From NCBI RefSeq assembly GCF_000005505.3, contig NC_016131.3, forward strand, positions 59,257,355 through 59,321,354: DNA of 64,000 nt, in the 5' to 3' direction. The translations under genes were made by a program, and so were the position numbers. How positions within the stretch are numbered: position 1 is the stretch's first letter; each line of letters starts with the position of its first letter. Positions 43,487 to 55,800 of this stretch are shown in pieces. Below the pieces are notes generated by a model that was given only the letters and a program-made list of their open reading frames with translations, had not been told where the DNA came from and made no database searches. The DNA is from Brachypodium distachyon. Lineage: Eukaryota > Streptophyta > Magnoliopsida > Poales > Poaceae.

Positions 43487-45155
43487 ATGGCCCCCAAGCG
43501 GGCTAGTGACTCCCGCATAGACCCGCATGAGGCTCCAGCGGCGCACACGCGGTCGCACGACGTGCAACCCGAGTCGGGGGCTCAAGAGAACCCCGAGCCC
43601 TTGAGGGTGCAGCAAACGCAGCTGCCTCCGCCGCCTCCTCGACCGTCGACCGACAATCGGCCAAGGGGACCGGCTGCCCCCAGTGCCGGGGGCAGTCGGG
43701 CGAGCACGCACAGCGTCGCCCGGGCTAGCCAGCGGGTTGAGTTGTGGCCCGAGGACGCCCCGCGGCAGCGACACCAGGAGCACGCCGTGTCACGGGAAAC
43801 CCATGGGGGTTCGCACCCTGCACACCCGGAGGCGTCCGGGGCCAGGGCGGGAAGCAGCCGTTCAGGAAACCGGCTGCCCCCCGTGCGAACCCTGGCTGAA
43901 GCCATCGTCGCCGCGCGTGTAATGGTGCGGTACGAGCCGTAGCAGGGCACGCCGGCGCACGAGACGTGGGGCGAGGAGTTGGAAGCGCGTCTCGCCCTGG
44001 CCGCCCAGCGGCCGCAAGGCGAGGGCGCCCCGGTAGGCTCCGGCCACGGGCAGAACCCAGAGCGCGGAGATGCGACACCCGCCTCACGACAGGGGGAGAA
44101 CCCTCCCCCTCCTCAGCGAGGCCAGGGAGACGGGGGCCCGGAGGGGTCCTCGAACTCATCGCCCACTGTTCCGGGGGGCGATGCGCGTGGCATATTGAAT
44201 GCCCGCCAGCAGGAGGATCTGCGCCAGCGCCCACAGGAGCAGGAAGACGCTCCCATGGGCCCCAAGGATGGCTGCACCGTGTTCACGCGCGAGCTGCGGC
44301 GGGTGACGTGGCCCCGTAATTTCCGAGCGCCCGCGCTCGGTACGTACGACGGGATCGCTAACCCCAAAGATTTTCTCCTGACCTACACGTTGGGCATGCA
44401 TGCCATCGACGCCGACGACAAGGTCAGGGCGAACTGGTTCCCGATGGTCTATAAGGATCAGCGCGAACCTGGTTGCTCAACCTGCCCGCCGGATCCGTCG
44501 CCACTTGGGCAGACTTGCGCGAGCAGTTCGTGAGCGCGTTCCAGGGCGGCTATAAGCGCCCGGGAACCATGGCGGAGCTGCACACTATCGTGCAAAAACC
44601 GGGAGAGACGTTGCGGGCCTTCGTCAACCGCTTCTCCAACCTCTCCTATTTCATCCCGGAGGCGGAGGCGGCCGCCATTATCAACACCTTTGCCATCAAC
44701 GTCCGCGATCCCAAGATGCGCGAGAAGCTGAGCACGCATTGGATCCGGACGACGCAAGACTTATACGCATTGGCGCACAAATGCGCCATGCCCGAGGAAG
44801 GCGCCTAGTGCCCGAGCTGGCAGCCCAAGCTGCCGCGAGCCCTGGCGAGGGCTCGCAGAAGAAGGGTTCCCGCAAGCGCAGCGGGAAGCAAGTCCTCGCT
44901 GTGGACTCGGGCGCTCCTGCCGCGAGGCCCGCGAAGAAGGCCTCGCCGGGTGGGGAGTCTGGCGGGAAGCAGGGCGACGTGCCCCGCTGCCCCATCCACA
45001 GCAACTCCACCCACGACGCACAGAGTTGCCGCGTTCTGCAAGGGATCAAGCAGCGGCGAGAGCAGCGCCACGAGGAGCGCCGCGCCGCCGGCGCCTGCTT
45101 CAATTGCGGCGACATCGGGCATCTCTCCCGAGATCGGCGATGCCGGCAGGGGTGA
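43487..45155 (+). pseudogene. Tat copy C gag
   Basis: Starts MAPKRASDSRID 100 bases after the PBS. The N-terminal 300 residues are Pro/Gln/Arg-rich and low in order. The gag core follows: FLLTYTLGMHAIDADDKVRA, then the WADLREQFVSAFQGGYKRPG and PEAEAAAIINTFAINV blocks, and a basic stretch (KKGSRKRSGK). The zinc knuckle near 45098 reads CFNCGDIGHLSRDR, with the fourth ligand Cys changed to Arg. Defects: TAG at 43940-43942, frameshift near 44455 (VYKDQ), frameshift near 44805. Capsid function is lost. Confidence 0.8.
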
Positions 45156-46017
45156 ACCCCAAGGGGGGCACGGTCAGCCCCGCGCTGGGCGGGAACGCCC
45201 TCCTCGGGGCATGACAAGGCCCGCGCTGAGGAGCAGCGCGAGTCTGATTATACCGGCGGTGACGAACCGGGCTTCCAGGACCCCCGTGGCATCGCCTGCA
45301 TCCATGGGGGAGCTTACGCTCTCCCATCCCATGCCGCGGTGAAGCGTCTCACCCGCGATGTGTGCGCGCTGTTGCCGGACGCGGAGCCGCAACGGCCCCT
45401 GAGGTGGTCACACGTGCCGATCACCTTCAGCGCCGATGATCACCCGGCACGACAGCTGGGTTCCGGGGTAATACCCTTCGTCGTCTCGCCGATCATTAGC
45501 AATATGACGGTGACCAAGGTGCTAGTGGATAACAGAGCGGGGCTTAACCTCCTGTCCGCCCGGCTAGTGGAAAAGCTCCAGCTGCCGACGGAGCAGCTGA
45601 AGCCCACCGAGCCGTTCCGGGGGGTGAACCCTGGGAACGTGCGCCCGCTGGAACCCGGCGACTACGCATGACGCCTGTGGCGTGATGAAGATGCCGTCCG
45701 TCTATGGGGTCCTCTCCATCAGGTGCGACCTCAAAGACACGGCTTGGTGCGTTGGCGAGGTCGTCCGGGCCGCTGCTGCAGCTGACACGGGCGACGAGGA
45801 TGTTGTCGAGGACGACGGCTTGCCGGGTGATGCCCCGGCAACGAAGAAGGCCCGCACCATCCCGCAAGCGCTTGCCGGGGGAGGTGCCGGCTCGAGCTCG
45901 TGCCCCGGCAAGGGACAGGGGTTCCGGGAGGAGGCCACCAAAGTGAAGAAGCTGCCCCTCCAAGCCGGCGATAAGGAGCGCACCGTGACTATCGGTGCGA
46001 ACCTGGCCGCCGAATAG
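45156..46017 (+). pseudogene. Tat copy C protease
   Basis: The conserved approach IACIHGGAYALPSHAAVKRL leads to a retropepsin active site that reads VLVDNRAGLNLLS. The Gly of the D-x-G triad is Arg, so this protease would be dead even without other lesions. Compared with copy A about 45 codons are deleted near 45655 (the flap and GIIGRP part), leaving a frame break. The Lys-rich tail follows and the frame ends at TAG 46015-46017, exactly where copy A also has a TAG. Confidence 0.8.
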
Positions 46018-47136
46018 GAAAGCGCCCTCATCACCTTCCTCCGGGATAAACGTGATGTGTTCGCCTGGCAACCGTCGGACCTTCCCGGAGTCCCCAGGGA
46101 GGTGATTGAGCATCGGCTCGCGGTGCGCCTGGATGCGTACCCCGTCAAGCAGAAGATCCAGTGGCAAGCACAAGAGCGGAAAGATTTCATCAAGCAAGAG
46201 GTGGGCAAGCTTAGGGCTGCGGGGGCAATCAGGGAAGTTTTGTACCCCACTTGGCTGGCTAACCCTGTAGTAGTGCCTAAAGCAGGGAATAAGCTTCGCA
46301 TGTGCGTAGATTTTACCGATCTTAATCGTGCATGCCCCAAGGATCCCTTTCCTGTGCCCCGTATCGACTAGATAGTTGATTCTACCGCTGGTTGTGATTT
46401 GCTGAGTTTTCTGGATGCTTTCTCCGGCTACCATCAAATCAAGATGGCGGTCAAGGATGAGGAAAAGACAGCGTTTATCACCCCGGTTGGCTGCTATTGC
46501 TATACATGCATGCCTTTCGGGTTGAAGAACGCGGGCTCCACATTCCAGCGCACCCTGCGCGAATGTTTGGGGCCCCAGCTAGGCCGCAACGCGGAGGCCT
46601 ACATGGATGACATCGTCATCAAATCAAAGCGTAGGGACTAGCTGGTTGATGACCTGCGGGAGACGTTCGACAACCTCCGCAGGATCAAGCTCAAGCTGAA
46701 CCCTGATAAGTGCACCTTCGGTGTCAACTCCGGGCAGCTTCTAGTTTCTTGGTTTCACATCAGGGGATACAGGCCAACCCGACCAAAATAGAAGCCATCG
46801 AGAAGATGGAGGCCCCCCACAAGGTGAAAGATGCCCAACGCCTCAACAGCTGTGTTGCCGCGCTGGGACGTTTCATCTCCAGGCTGGGCGAGCGTGCCTT
46901 GCCTTTCTTCTAGGTAATGAAGAAGAAGGGTCCAGTCGACTGGACTCCCGAGGCCGAGGCGGCGTTCCAGGAACTCAAGCAGTACCTGAAGTCGCCGCCC
47001 ATCCTTGTCGCCCCCAAGCTGGGCGAGCCGCGGCTACTCTACCTAGCGGCGACTGACCAGGTGGTCAGCTCGGTGCTGATTGCCGATAGGGAGGAAGACG
47101 TCCCGGGGACTGGGGCCGCGGGGCAGGGGGTTGAGC
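46018..47136 (+). pseudogene. Tat copy C reverse transcriptase and start of RNase H
   Basis: RT motifs in order: VFAWQPSDLPGVPREVIEHR, VCVDFTDLNRACPKDP-like, FLDAFSGYHQIKMAV, CMPFGLKNAGSTFQ and the catalytic YMDDIVIKS near 46602-46628, then WTPEAEAAFQELKQYLKSPP and YLAATDQVVSSVL. Lesions: TAG at 46369-46371, TAG at 46639-46641, an indel near 46740 and TAG at 46911-46913. The frame is cut at 47136 by the Tekay insertion and continues at 56196. Confidence 0.85.
47132..47136 (+). repeat. Target site duplication, left
   Basis: TGAGC directly before the Tekay element; the same five bases follow it at 56191-56195. Confidence 0.9.
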
Positions 47137-47193
47137 TGAAGCGATCCTCCCCCTTACTAGGGTTCGATCTCTGTGCTTACTATGCTAGTCCCT
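47137..47193 (-). repeat. Remnant of the Tekay 3' LTR
   Basis: The 57 bases match the first 57 of the 52833 LTR end with one visible difference (ACTATGCTAG for ACTGTGCTAG). After CTAGTCCCT the sequence turns into integrase coding. The junction shares about 4 bases (AGGG) between both sides. Confidence 0.85.
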
Positions 47194-48177
47194 TTTCTTC
47201 GGCATCTTTATCATGTCTAGGCCGAATAGGCTACGATCTCCTACACGATCCCATAACAATGGTGTTCTGCACTTTCTCCCATACAGAGCTTCAAATGGTG
47301 ACATTCCTATGCTGGCTTGGAAGCTGTTGTTGTATGAGAATTCTGCATACGGCAGATTGTCATCCCAACCGGATCCATAATTTAAAGCGCAGGCTCTCAG
47401 CATATCTTCAAGGATCTGGTTTACTCTCTCGGTCTGTCCATCCGTCTGCGGATGAAAAGCTGTGCTGAACTCTAGTCTCGTCCCTAGAGACTCGTGTAGT
47501 TGTCCCCAAAATCTTGAGGTAAATTGGGTACCTCTGTCTGAAACTATTTCCTTGGGTACTCCGTGTAAACACACTATTCTAGACATGTAGCGTTTCGCTA
47601 ACGGTGCGCTGGTGTATGTGGTCTTTACCGATATAAAGTGGGCAACCTTGGTCAAACGGTCAACTACTACCCAAATAGAATCATATCCTGATTTGGTCCT
47701 TGGTAAACCGGTGATAAAGTCCATGCCAACTTTATCCCATTTCCAGTCCGGTATAGGCAACGGTCTTAGCAATCCTGCTGGTTTCTGGTGTTCTGCCTTA
47801 ACTCTGCTGCACACATCGCACAAGGCAATGAACTCTGCGATGTCACGCTTCAATCCGGACCACCAAAATGTTTCCTTGAGGTCCATGTACATCTTTGTGT
47901 TTCCAGGGTGGATTGAATACGGTGAGTCGTGGGCCTCTTGTAAAATCAGCTTTCTGATTTCCGGATCCTGCGGTACACAAATGCGTTTACCGAACCATAT
48001 GGTTCCTTGGTCATCCTGACGAAAATCTTCTGCTTTCCCCATAAGCTTATTCTCTTTTATCGCATTTATTTCAGAGTCGCCCTCCTGTGCTTTTCTGATC
48101 CTGTCCAGTAAAGTGGGCTGTACTTCCAAAGTGGCCAGATGTCCTTCGGGAACAATCTCAAGTCTCAAGTCCGTGAA
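47185..48177 (-). pseudogene. Tekay integrase, C-terminally truncated
   Basis: A frame of 327 codons holds the zinc-binding HHCC domain (HDSPYSIHPGNTKMY with both His, CDVCSR with both Cys) and the catalytic core. The three acidic residues are DFITGLP, VSDRGTQFTSRFW and the Glu of ERVNQILEDML. It then reads GMSPFEALYGRKC and stops at 47185, where the deletion joins LTR sequence. A one-base loss near 47205 changes the last residues (MIKMPKKRD for MIKDAEEK). The GPY/F and chromodomain are missing. A TAG at 48178-48180 separates it from RNase H. Confidence 0.85.
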
Positions 48178-49460
48178 CTATTTGCACAACTCTGGCGGTA
48201 ATTCTCCAATTGCCAGTCCATTTATATAGCCCTTGCGGCTCAGTGCATCGGCTACCACGTTAGCCTTGCCGGGATGGTACTGCAGACTCAGATCATAATC
48301 CTTTATCAGTTCTAACCATCTCCGCTGTCTCAGATTCAACTCCTTCTGGGTGAATATATATTTCAGGCTCTTGTGATCCGTGAACAATTCACAATGTTTC
48401 CCCATCAGGTAGTGTCTCCAAGTCTTCAAGGCGTGCACTACTGATGCTAATTCCAAGTCATGAGTGGGGTAATTGCCCTCGTGGCTCTTCAATTGCCGCG
48501 AAGCGTAAGCTAAAACTTTCCCATTCTGCATCAATACTCCTCCCAAACCTTGACGTGAAGCGTCGCAATAAACTTGGAAATCTTCTTGTAGGTTGGGTAG
48601 TACTAGAATAGGTGCGGACACCAATCTCTTCTTTAACTCCTGGAAACTCTCCTCACATTTCTCGTTCCAGGCAAACTTCTTCTCTTTCTTTAAAAGTTCA
48701 GTCATGGGTTTAGCAATCTTGGAGAAGTTCTCTATGAATCTCCGATAATATCCACCGAGTCCTAGGAAACTGCGGATATCTCCCACATTCTTGGGTGACT
48801 CCCATTCCGTAACAGCGGTCACCTTAGCTGGGTCGACAGCTACTCCTGCTCCTGATACGATGTGTCCGAGGAAACTGACTTCCGACAGCCAAAAGTCACA
48901 CTTGCTGAACTTGGCGTATAACTTGTGCGCTCTCAGCTTCTCTAAAACCATGCGCAGATGCTGCTCATGCTCTTCCTTGCTTTTGGAATAGATCAAAATG
49001 TCATCGATGAACACCACGACAAACTTGTCCAAGAATTCCATGAACACCTTGTTCATCATGTTCATGAAGTATGCTGGTGCGTTGGTCAATCCGAATGGCA
49101 TCACGGTATACTCATAAAGTCCATACCTAGTGGTGAATGTCGTCTTGGGTATATCCATCTCTCGGATTTTCAGTTGAAAATACCCTGATCGCAGATCGAT
49201 CTTTGAGAATACACAGGCTCCTTCCAACTAGTCGAAAAGGTCGTTGATGATTGGCAAGGGGTATTTATTCTTTATCATCACCTCATTTAGTGACCGATAA
49301 TCAATACACATTCGTTCGCTCTTGTCCTTCTTTTCCACAAACAGGACAGGTGCTCCCCATGGTGATGAACTGGGGCGGATGAAACCTTTTGCTAACTGTT
49401 CCGCTAGCTACTTCTTCAATTCCTTCAACTCATCCACAGCCATCTTATAAGGTCTCTTGG
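48178..49460 (-). pseudogene. Tekay reverse transcriptase and RNase H
   Basis: [42 protein letters not shown] (first Asp), [29 protein letters not shown] (catalytic IDD). RNase [46 protein letters not shown] and [14 protein letters not shown]. Stops at 49408-49410 (before LAEQLAKGF) and 49228-49230 (before LEGACVFS) split the N-terminus, and a frameshift near 49465 separates it from the protease. The 349-codon frame from 49227 is otherwise clean. Confidence 0.85.
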
Positions 49461-50063
49461 CTACGCACGTCCAGGCATTAACTCAATAAGAAACTCCACA
49501 TCACGGTCCGGTGGCATACCTGGCAACTCTTCTAGGAAAACATCCGGATACTCATTCACTACTGGAACCTCGTCCTGGCTAACCCCCTTAGGAGAATTGA
49601 CCTTAGGTCTCTTAAGTTCGAAAACAGACTTGAAGCGGATTCTCTTATTCCCTGGGGTGGTGAGGATGATGGTTCTTCTGACACAGTCTATAAGTCCCTC
49701 ATACTTAGCCAGCCAATCCATTCCTAGGATGACATCCAAACCCTTGGACCCTATTATTATTAGGTCCGTGGGGAAGGTGTGTTTCCCTATTTCCAAACTT
49801 AGCCCACGACAGTCATAGGCAGTTATCGATTCTCCCCCTGGTGAGTTTACTTTCATGGGGTTGGCTAATGTGCTGACAGGTAATCCATTTTGATGCACAA
49901 AACCTCTTGATATGAATGAATGGGATGCACCAGTATCAAACAGTACTAAAGCCTTACATGAATTAATGCTAAAGGTACCGATGACTATACCTTGCTCCTC
50001 GGTGATCTCTTCCACGTCGATGTGGTTCACATTGCCCTTCTGGAATGGGTTTGGTTTAACCAC
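49461..50063 (-). pseudogene. Tekay protease
   Basis: The active site LFDTGASHSFIS is of the standard D-T-G type. Around it are CKALVLFD, GLDVILGMDWLAKY (with the typical ILGMDWL block) and a C-terminal PDVFLEELPGMPPDR that leads into RT. The frame ends at 49461 (ELMPGRA-stop) through a frameshift; the next RT residues (AKRPYKMAVDELKELKK) are in another frame. The protease domain itself looks intact. It is in the same frame as gag, consistent with a gag-protease fusion. Confidence 0.8.
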
Positions 50064-51185
50064 GTTCCCTCCAAATCTCTCCGGGCAATCGTTGGATTAG
50101 TGTCCCATCTTGTGGCACTTGAAACACTCCACCTGGCTCATGTCCCTGCCAGGGTTGCGGTTCTGTCCGGCTCCATTGCCGTTGGTGTGGCCCTTTCCAT
50201 TGCCACCTTGGTTTCCACCTCCATTGTGGTTACCATTCCCGTTGTGGTGCCTTGGGCGTTGCTGCTGGTGCTGTTGATTCTGCTGCTGGTGCTAGTGCTT
50301 GTTGCTGCTGTTGTTCCCGGTATGGCGGTTCTGATGACCATAACCTCCAATGCGTCTGTCATTGTGGCCTCCGGCCCTATGCACAGATGAACTGCCGCTG
50401 CCGTCCTGAATGATGCGCGGCTTTTGATGTGGCCCCGCATGAGAGCCTCCCTAGTGGAGTCTCCTCTTGCGGTTCTCTATCTGATGGAGCTTGTTCTCCA
50501 ACACAATCGCCTTGTCAATGAGCGATTGGTAGGTAGGTGTGTAAGCAATGGCCAACTGAACGGAGAGCTCATCGTTCAGCGCATCCAAGAACCTCTCTCG
50601 GCGCTTGGCATTCGTGTTCACCTCGTCCGGCGTATAGCGGGCGAGACTGTTGAACTGGTCGATGAACTCGACCATTGTACGGCTTCCCTGTCTGAGCCGC
50701 AGAAACTCTTTCTTCTTCAGATTAAGCACCCCCGCCGAGATGTGGGCGGTGCAGAAGGCTTCTTGGAACATATCCCATGTGGCATGCTCAATAGGGGTGG
50801 TGATCTGGTAGTTCTTCCACCAGGATGCTGCTGGTCCTTCCAACAGATGGGCTGCAAACCGAACCTTCTCTTCCTCGGTGCAATTTATGGTTACCAAGTC
50901 CTTGTTAACAGAGCGGAGCCAGTCGTCTGCCACGATTGGCTCGGGTGAGCTGGAGAAAGTGGGTGGGCGCAAACGTAAGAACCTGGTCAACATATCCACT
51001 TGTGGAGGGTGGTGTTGTTGGTTGTTGTGGTTCTGCTGATTGTTGTTGTTGGCTAACTGCTGAGTGATCATCTAAAAGAATTGGGTCTGTGCTGCCAACA
51101 GTTGCTGCATGGTTGCAGCATTTCCGTCAGCTTCGGCATTGTTAGCCTCGGCGTTGTTGGTGGGGTTCCGGCGTCTCGGAGGCAT
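50064..51185 (-). pseudogene. Tekay gag with zinc knuckle
   Basis: Starts MPPRRRNPTNN at 51185. A Gln/Asn-rich stretch precedes the retrotransposon gag domain (FSSSPEPIVADDWLRSV, RFAAHLLEGPAASWWKNY, MVEFIDQFNSLARY). A basic, Gly/Asn-rich tail is followed by the CCHC knuckle CFKCHKMGH-stop-SNDC (50126-50085), all four ligands present. In-frame stops at 51072-51074, 50451-50453, 50292-50294 and 50097-50099. The last two lie in the tail and within the knuckle. Confidence 0.8.
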
Positions 51186-51476
51186 CTGTTTAGGGTAGGA
51201 TAGATGAGGAAACAGATAGAATAGAGCTAAGGATAACTAAACCCCCAAACATGATATAACTCAAGCATATATCAATCATACACTCATCAATCATAAAAGG
51301 TTTTGAAAAAACATAACAAAACACACTTGTTTATGGTGGGACATTGCCCATAAAAAAAAGAGTACGAGGAAAAAGCAATCGACCTACATTGCCATACACA
51401 TAGATTGTATGGTCAATGACTAACTCGCAACACTGATAATGAAAAGAAAAGATAAATCTGGTAGGCATCAACAGAA

Positions 51477-52349
51477 CTAGGGGAGTGTGGTTGTCGGTGT
51501 GGTCCCGTTCGCCTTCATCTTGGAGCGGGTGTTGGTAGCAGGGGTGTCCATCTCGTGGACCTCCTGGGGCTCCTCCTCCTTAGTCGGCTCCTCCTCCTGA
51601 GGCTCCATCTCCTGATCCTGTGGTGGAGGTGGGAACTGGACAAGCGCCGGTGCTGCAGCTGGTGTGGCTGCGGCCGCGCCTGCGATGAACGCCTGGAAGT
51701 GCTCGCAGTAGTAGCGAGCCTGGTCCCTCTCATACTGCAGCTGCTCTATGGCGTCTCCCATGTTGAGGACAGTGTTCTCCAACATGGCCTTGTCCTCCAG
51801 CCACTGGGTCTTCTCTCCCATCAAGTTACCAACATGCTCCTCAGCTAGGTCGGCCCTTGTCATCTCGTGCTCAAGGCAAGACTCCAAGTCCACGGTGCTT
51901 ATCTCCATGTTCTCGAAGTGGGTCGTCACTGGGGTTGCATCCTCGTCGTTGGTCGTAGCCACTGCCGAGCATGCATGGTTCCGCCTTCCAAAGAGGAGGA
52001 AGGGGGAGTCCTCTGGAAACTCATGCTGATAGTCCCGGCACACCTGTGCGAAAGCGCACTGCATGGCGAACTGAAGGCCTTGCTCGTAGGTGGGGTAGCG
52101 ACTGATGAAGGTGATATCCGGCGTAGCCGGCGCGATCTCACGCCCGCGGATCTTCGCCTTGATCTCCCACCGTGGCTGCCATCCCTCGGGTGCGGCGGTC
52201 TCAACTCGGCCTCTGAACCTGGGTGGTGGCAGGTTGAGGAAAGCACACAGTGCCGCCAAAGGGGCACTGAACAGCTGGTCGTTGTCCGTGGAGGGGTAGT
52301 AGACTCTGGTGAACGGCGGTACGTTGCCGAACGGTGTTGGGCTTCCCAT
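51477..52349 (-). CDS. Extra sense ORF in the Tekay leader, intact
   Basis: A complete frame of 290 codons, ATG to stop, between PBS and gag. It starts MGSPTPFGNVPPFTRVYYPS. The first ~120 residues look folded (LAALCAFLNLPPPRFRG, ISRYPTYEQGLQFAMQCAFA). A coiled-coil-like helix follows (about 150-220: LESCLEHEMTRADLAEEHV). The tail is Ala/Pro- then Glu-rich (MEPQEEEPTKEEEPQEV) and ends NTRSKMKANG-like. I do not recognise a family. It is colinear with gag-pol and would be the first cistron of the genomic RNA. Unlike gag-pol it has no stop or frameshift. Confidence 0.6.
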   Translation of the reverse strand: MGSPTPFGNVPPFTRVYYPSTDNDQLFSAPLAALCAFLNLPPPRFRGRVETAAPEGWQPRWEIKAKIRGREIAPATPDITFISRYPTYEQGLQFAMQCAFAQVCRDYQHEFPEDSPFLLFGRRNHACSAVATTNDEDATPVTTHFENMEISTVDLESCLEHEMTRADLAEEHVGNLMGEKTQWLEDKAMLENTVLNMGDAIEQLQYERDQARYYCEHFQAFIAGAAAATPAAAPALVQFPPPPQDQEMEPQEEEPTKEEEPQEVHEMDTPATNTRSKMKANGTTPTTTLP

Positions 52350-52818
52350 CTATAGAAAATAAAGAAGGAGATAAGGGAGTATCAGTGACATGATCAAATG
52401 GTCGAATGTAAGTAAAAATAAAATAAAAGTGGTAGAGTGGGAATCAAGTGACAAGCATTAATATCAATGGTGGAAATGTAAATATAAAATCGGATGCATA
52501 TTAATATGTGATCAACATGGCAACATGATTATAGTGGTGTATGGTGTAAAAATCAAATATGCATCTGTGGTATAACATAATAAGCATGCATATGTGGTAA
52601 TAAGCATAGTATTCGGTGTATATGTGGAATAAAACAATAAACATGTCATGCATATGTAAGATATAAATGCAAAGATTTAAATGAATAGGAATAAGGAATA
52701 AAATACATGTATATATATATATAGATCAGATAGGGATAAGAAATAATCCTAAGGTTTGGTCTTTGGTCTTGTCTTATCCTAATCCAAACTAGGGTCACGT
52801 TCCTACAGGCAACACATT

Positions 52819-52830
52819 GCTCTGATACCA
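52819..52830 (-). other. Primer-binding site of the Tekay element
   Basis: TGGTATCAGAGC on the minus strand, two bases after the LTR end CTTCA. It is complementary to the 3' end of plant initiator tRNA-Met, the usual primer of such elements. This fixes the direction of the element. Confidence 0.9.
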
Positions 52831-52832
52831 TC

Positions 52833-55800
52833 TGAAGCGATCCTCCCCCTTACTAGGGTTCGATCTCTGTGCTTACTGTGCTAGTCCCTGGATCGACTCA
52901 CTAGCACACACAGTTTCATAATGAAGTATACAGAAACAAAGATCAAAAGTACTTTATTACATCGCATGATCCAGAATTTAAATAGTACTCACAACCTTGC
53001 ATGACCTCTTGGGCCAGCATAAAACAAATACTGTTTCATCATCATAAAACAATGTTTCAAAACTATAGCGGAAAAGGGTAGAACATAAGGGCCACACTAC
53101 TCCAAGGTGAGAGCATGTTGGAATGTAAGCACATGACCCATGACAAAACGACGAACCTCACTCATCGTCGGATCCACCTGCATTGTTAATTAATTGCAGC
53201 CACTACGTGGTCAATACATTTGAATGTATTGGCAAGCTCACTAGAGTTATAAAGGACCTACCAAGTACATGCATAGTTTGGCTAAGTGGGGTTTGGCTAT
53301 TTTGCATAAAAGCATCATTATTCAAATCCTATCATTTTTAGACAAATAGTTTTGAATTCTATATGGACACGGGGTAGAAACACCCATGCTCCTATTAACC
53401 TAGGCACATTGAGTAGAAACATCAATGCTCCTACCCAGTTCAAACCATTCATTTTATTAGAAAATTGGAATGAGTGAGACCTTCCTTACAGCTCCAATAT
53501 CTAGTTGCTCATAATTGTCCGTAATCGGGGACATGGCTAAGTACTTAGTTTGACACTCTCGAGAGGTGGTACACTTTACCCACAAGAATTCGACGTGTTA
53601 ATCCCTTGCTGTCCTCCGGGTGGAGTAGCAATGGCATCAACTTCAAGAATTTTCAGAACATGTTCACCCAAACCACCTGAGGGACCCGCCCTCCCACCTA
53701 CACAACTATCTCAGTACAATCCCTCGGATCTGGGTAAACATTTCTTACTCCATCCAGGCAGAGCCCATATTACCATGTGGTTGTACTGGAAGCTACTAAA
53801 CAGGAAACTAGTCCAGTCTCTGGTTATCCCGGGTGGCATCCCACATTGTGACACAGGCGCTCCCCGAATCCACGGAAGCGACGTCCATGGACGATCCATT
53901 CCTGAATCCACAGGAACTCGACTCAGAGGGACCCATAGAAATGGACCTAACGTCACGACATCCGAAAACTCAAAGCAGCCCACCCCGGACGGTTCATTGA
54001 ATTGCTTGTTTTGCCATACGCTAGGAAAAATCATATCGTAATTCAATAGTATCACATTGTAATAATACCACCCTCGTATAATCTCATAGCATAGCATTTT
54101 ACTACTACGATGGCAATTGGTGGTAAGGTCATGACAAAAGGTATCCTATACTACTAGGACAGATCATAGCTAGCATAGATACAGAAATAAACCTAACAAT
54201 GCAACTAATAAAATCTAGTGCATAATAAAATGATGGGTAAATAATCAAAGTGAACTTGCCTTGATAGTAGTTGGTATTCAGACACTCTTCACAGTCACAC
54301 AGTTCGCTCTCCGAGAAAACTATACAATCAAGCAAACATACACATACATAAACACACCATACAAGCAAAAGATTATGTATGCCATGATGCAATGCAAAAC
54401 ATGTGACATGAGTTTGGCTTATTTTATCTGGTTGATCTACTGATTCAAAGCCTTGAGAATTAAGCACACGCAATTAGGGTGTTTAAGCAAAAGCAAAGGC
54501 TAGGGTTTAAACCCTAAAATGAGGTTTTATTTGCAACTGCAAAGCAATTTAATTCAAATATTTATTTATCTGTCCCATTGGACAGAGGAAAATCAAACAA
54601 AATTTTGGGCACTTGTTTCATTCAAAAAGGACTTCTAAATAATTAGTTATGATTTAAATGACATAAAACCCTAATCTGTACTTTGAATGTGATTGAAATA
54701 TTCAAATTTGAAATCGGACAGTGCCAAAAGATTCTACATTTCCTAAGGATTCCAAAAAGGTGTGGATCATTAAATTTGGCCAAACAGGTTTAAAGTTATG
54801 ATCATTTGAAGTTACAGGGGCTTTTTTTCAAAAGTGCCATTCATTAAATCCGGGGAATTAAAATTACATTTTTATTTTATAACCCGGGTGCCACGTGGCT
54901 TGTTCTTATTCGTCGGTACCGGTTCGTTTAAGTGAACAAGAACGATCTAATCTACACTGTTGATCAAAGATCGAACGGATGAGGAGCTAGGGTTTTTATC
55001 AGGCGGCGGCGGCGGTCACCGGAGACGGAGGGGATGGCGGCGCGGGCACGGGCTTGGCGGCGCGGGGTGCTCCGGCGAGGCTGGCGACGCGGGGAGTTCA
55101 CGGGGAGGCGGTGCGGCACGGCGCGCTCGGTGACGGGGTCGGCGCGACTTCGGGAGGGCGGTCGGGGTTGGCGCCTAGGACGAAGACGGGCGGGCGGCGC
55201 GGTCGGCGGATGGCGACGCGGCCTCGGGCGTTCGTCGGCTGGGAGCTGCAGTGCACGAAAAAGAATAAGAAGCGCGTCATCTTGACCGCGAGGGAGAGAG
55301 AAGAAGAGAGAGAGGGACGGCTTCGAGGAAGGCTCACCGGACTTCGTCGGCGAGAGAGAAAACGGCGGCGCGGGCGGTTGGATTCCAGCGAGAAATCGGG
55401 GCGGCCTGGCGGCGTGATAGCGAGGGGGAGCAGAGGGGAAGAAGAGAGGGGGTCGCGGGGCTTAAAAGGACGTGCTCGGGCGTGCAAAAGGAAGGGCGGA
55501 GCAGGAGAATGCGGCGGCGAGCGCGCGGCGGCGAAAAAGGCAGGCGGCGCGGCGGGCGCGGGCGCTTTCCAAACGAGGAAGAAGCCCCCTGACAGGTGGG
55601 CCCCACCTGTCAGCGGGTGCAGGCGCGGCGCGGGTGAGCGGCTGGGCCGGCAGGGCTGCGGCATGCGCGAGGGAGTTGGGCCGGTTCGGCCCAATTCGGC
55701 CGGGCCAGTCCGTTTGCTCCTTGTTTTTTTCTTTTACCCTTTTCTTTTTCTGTTTTTCTTATTCCTTTGATATCTTTTGATTTTGAACTCCAAATTAGTC

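Noticed and set aside
55034..55770. ORFs of up to 238 codons on the + strand
   Set aside because: These are inside the Tekay 5' LTR and antisense to it; composition is Arg/Gly-rich and frames are not kept in the other LTR copies.
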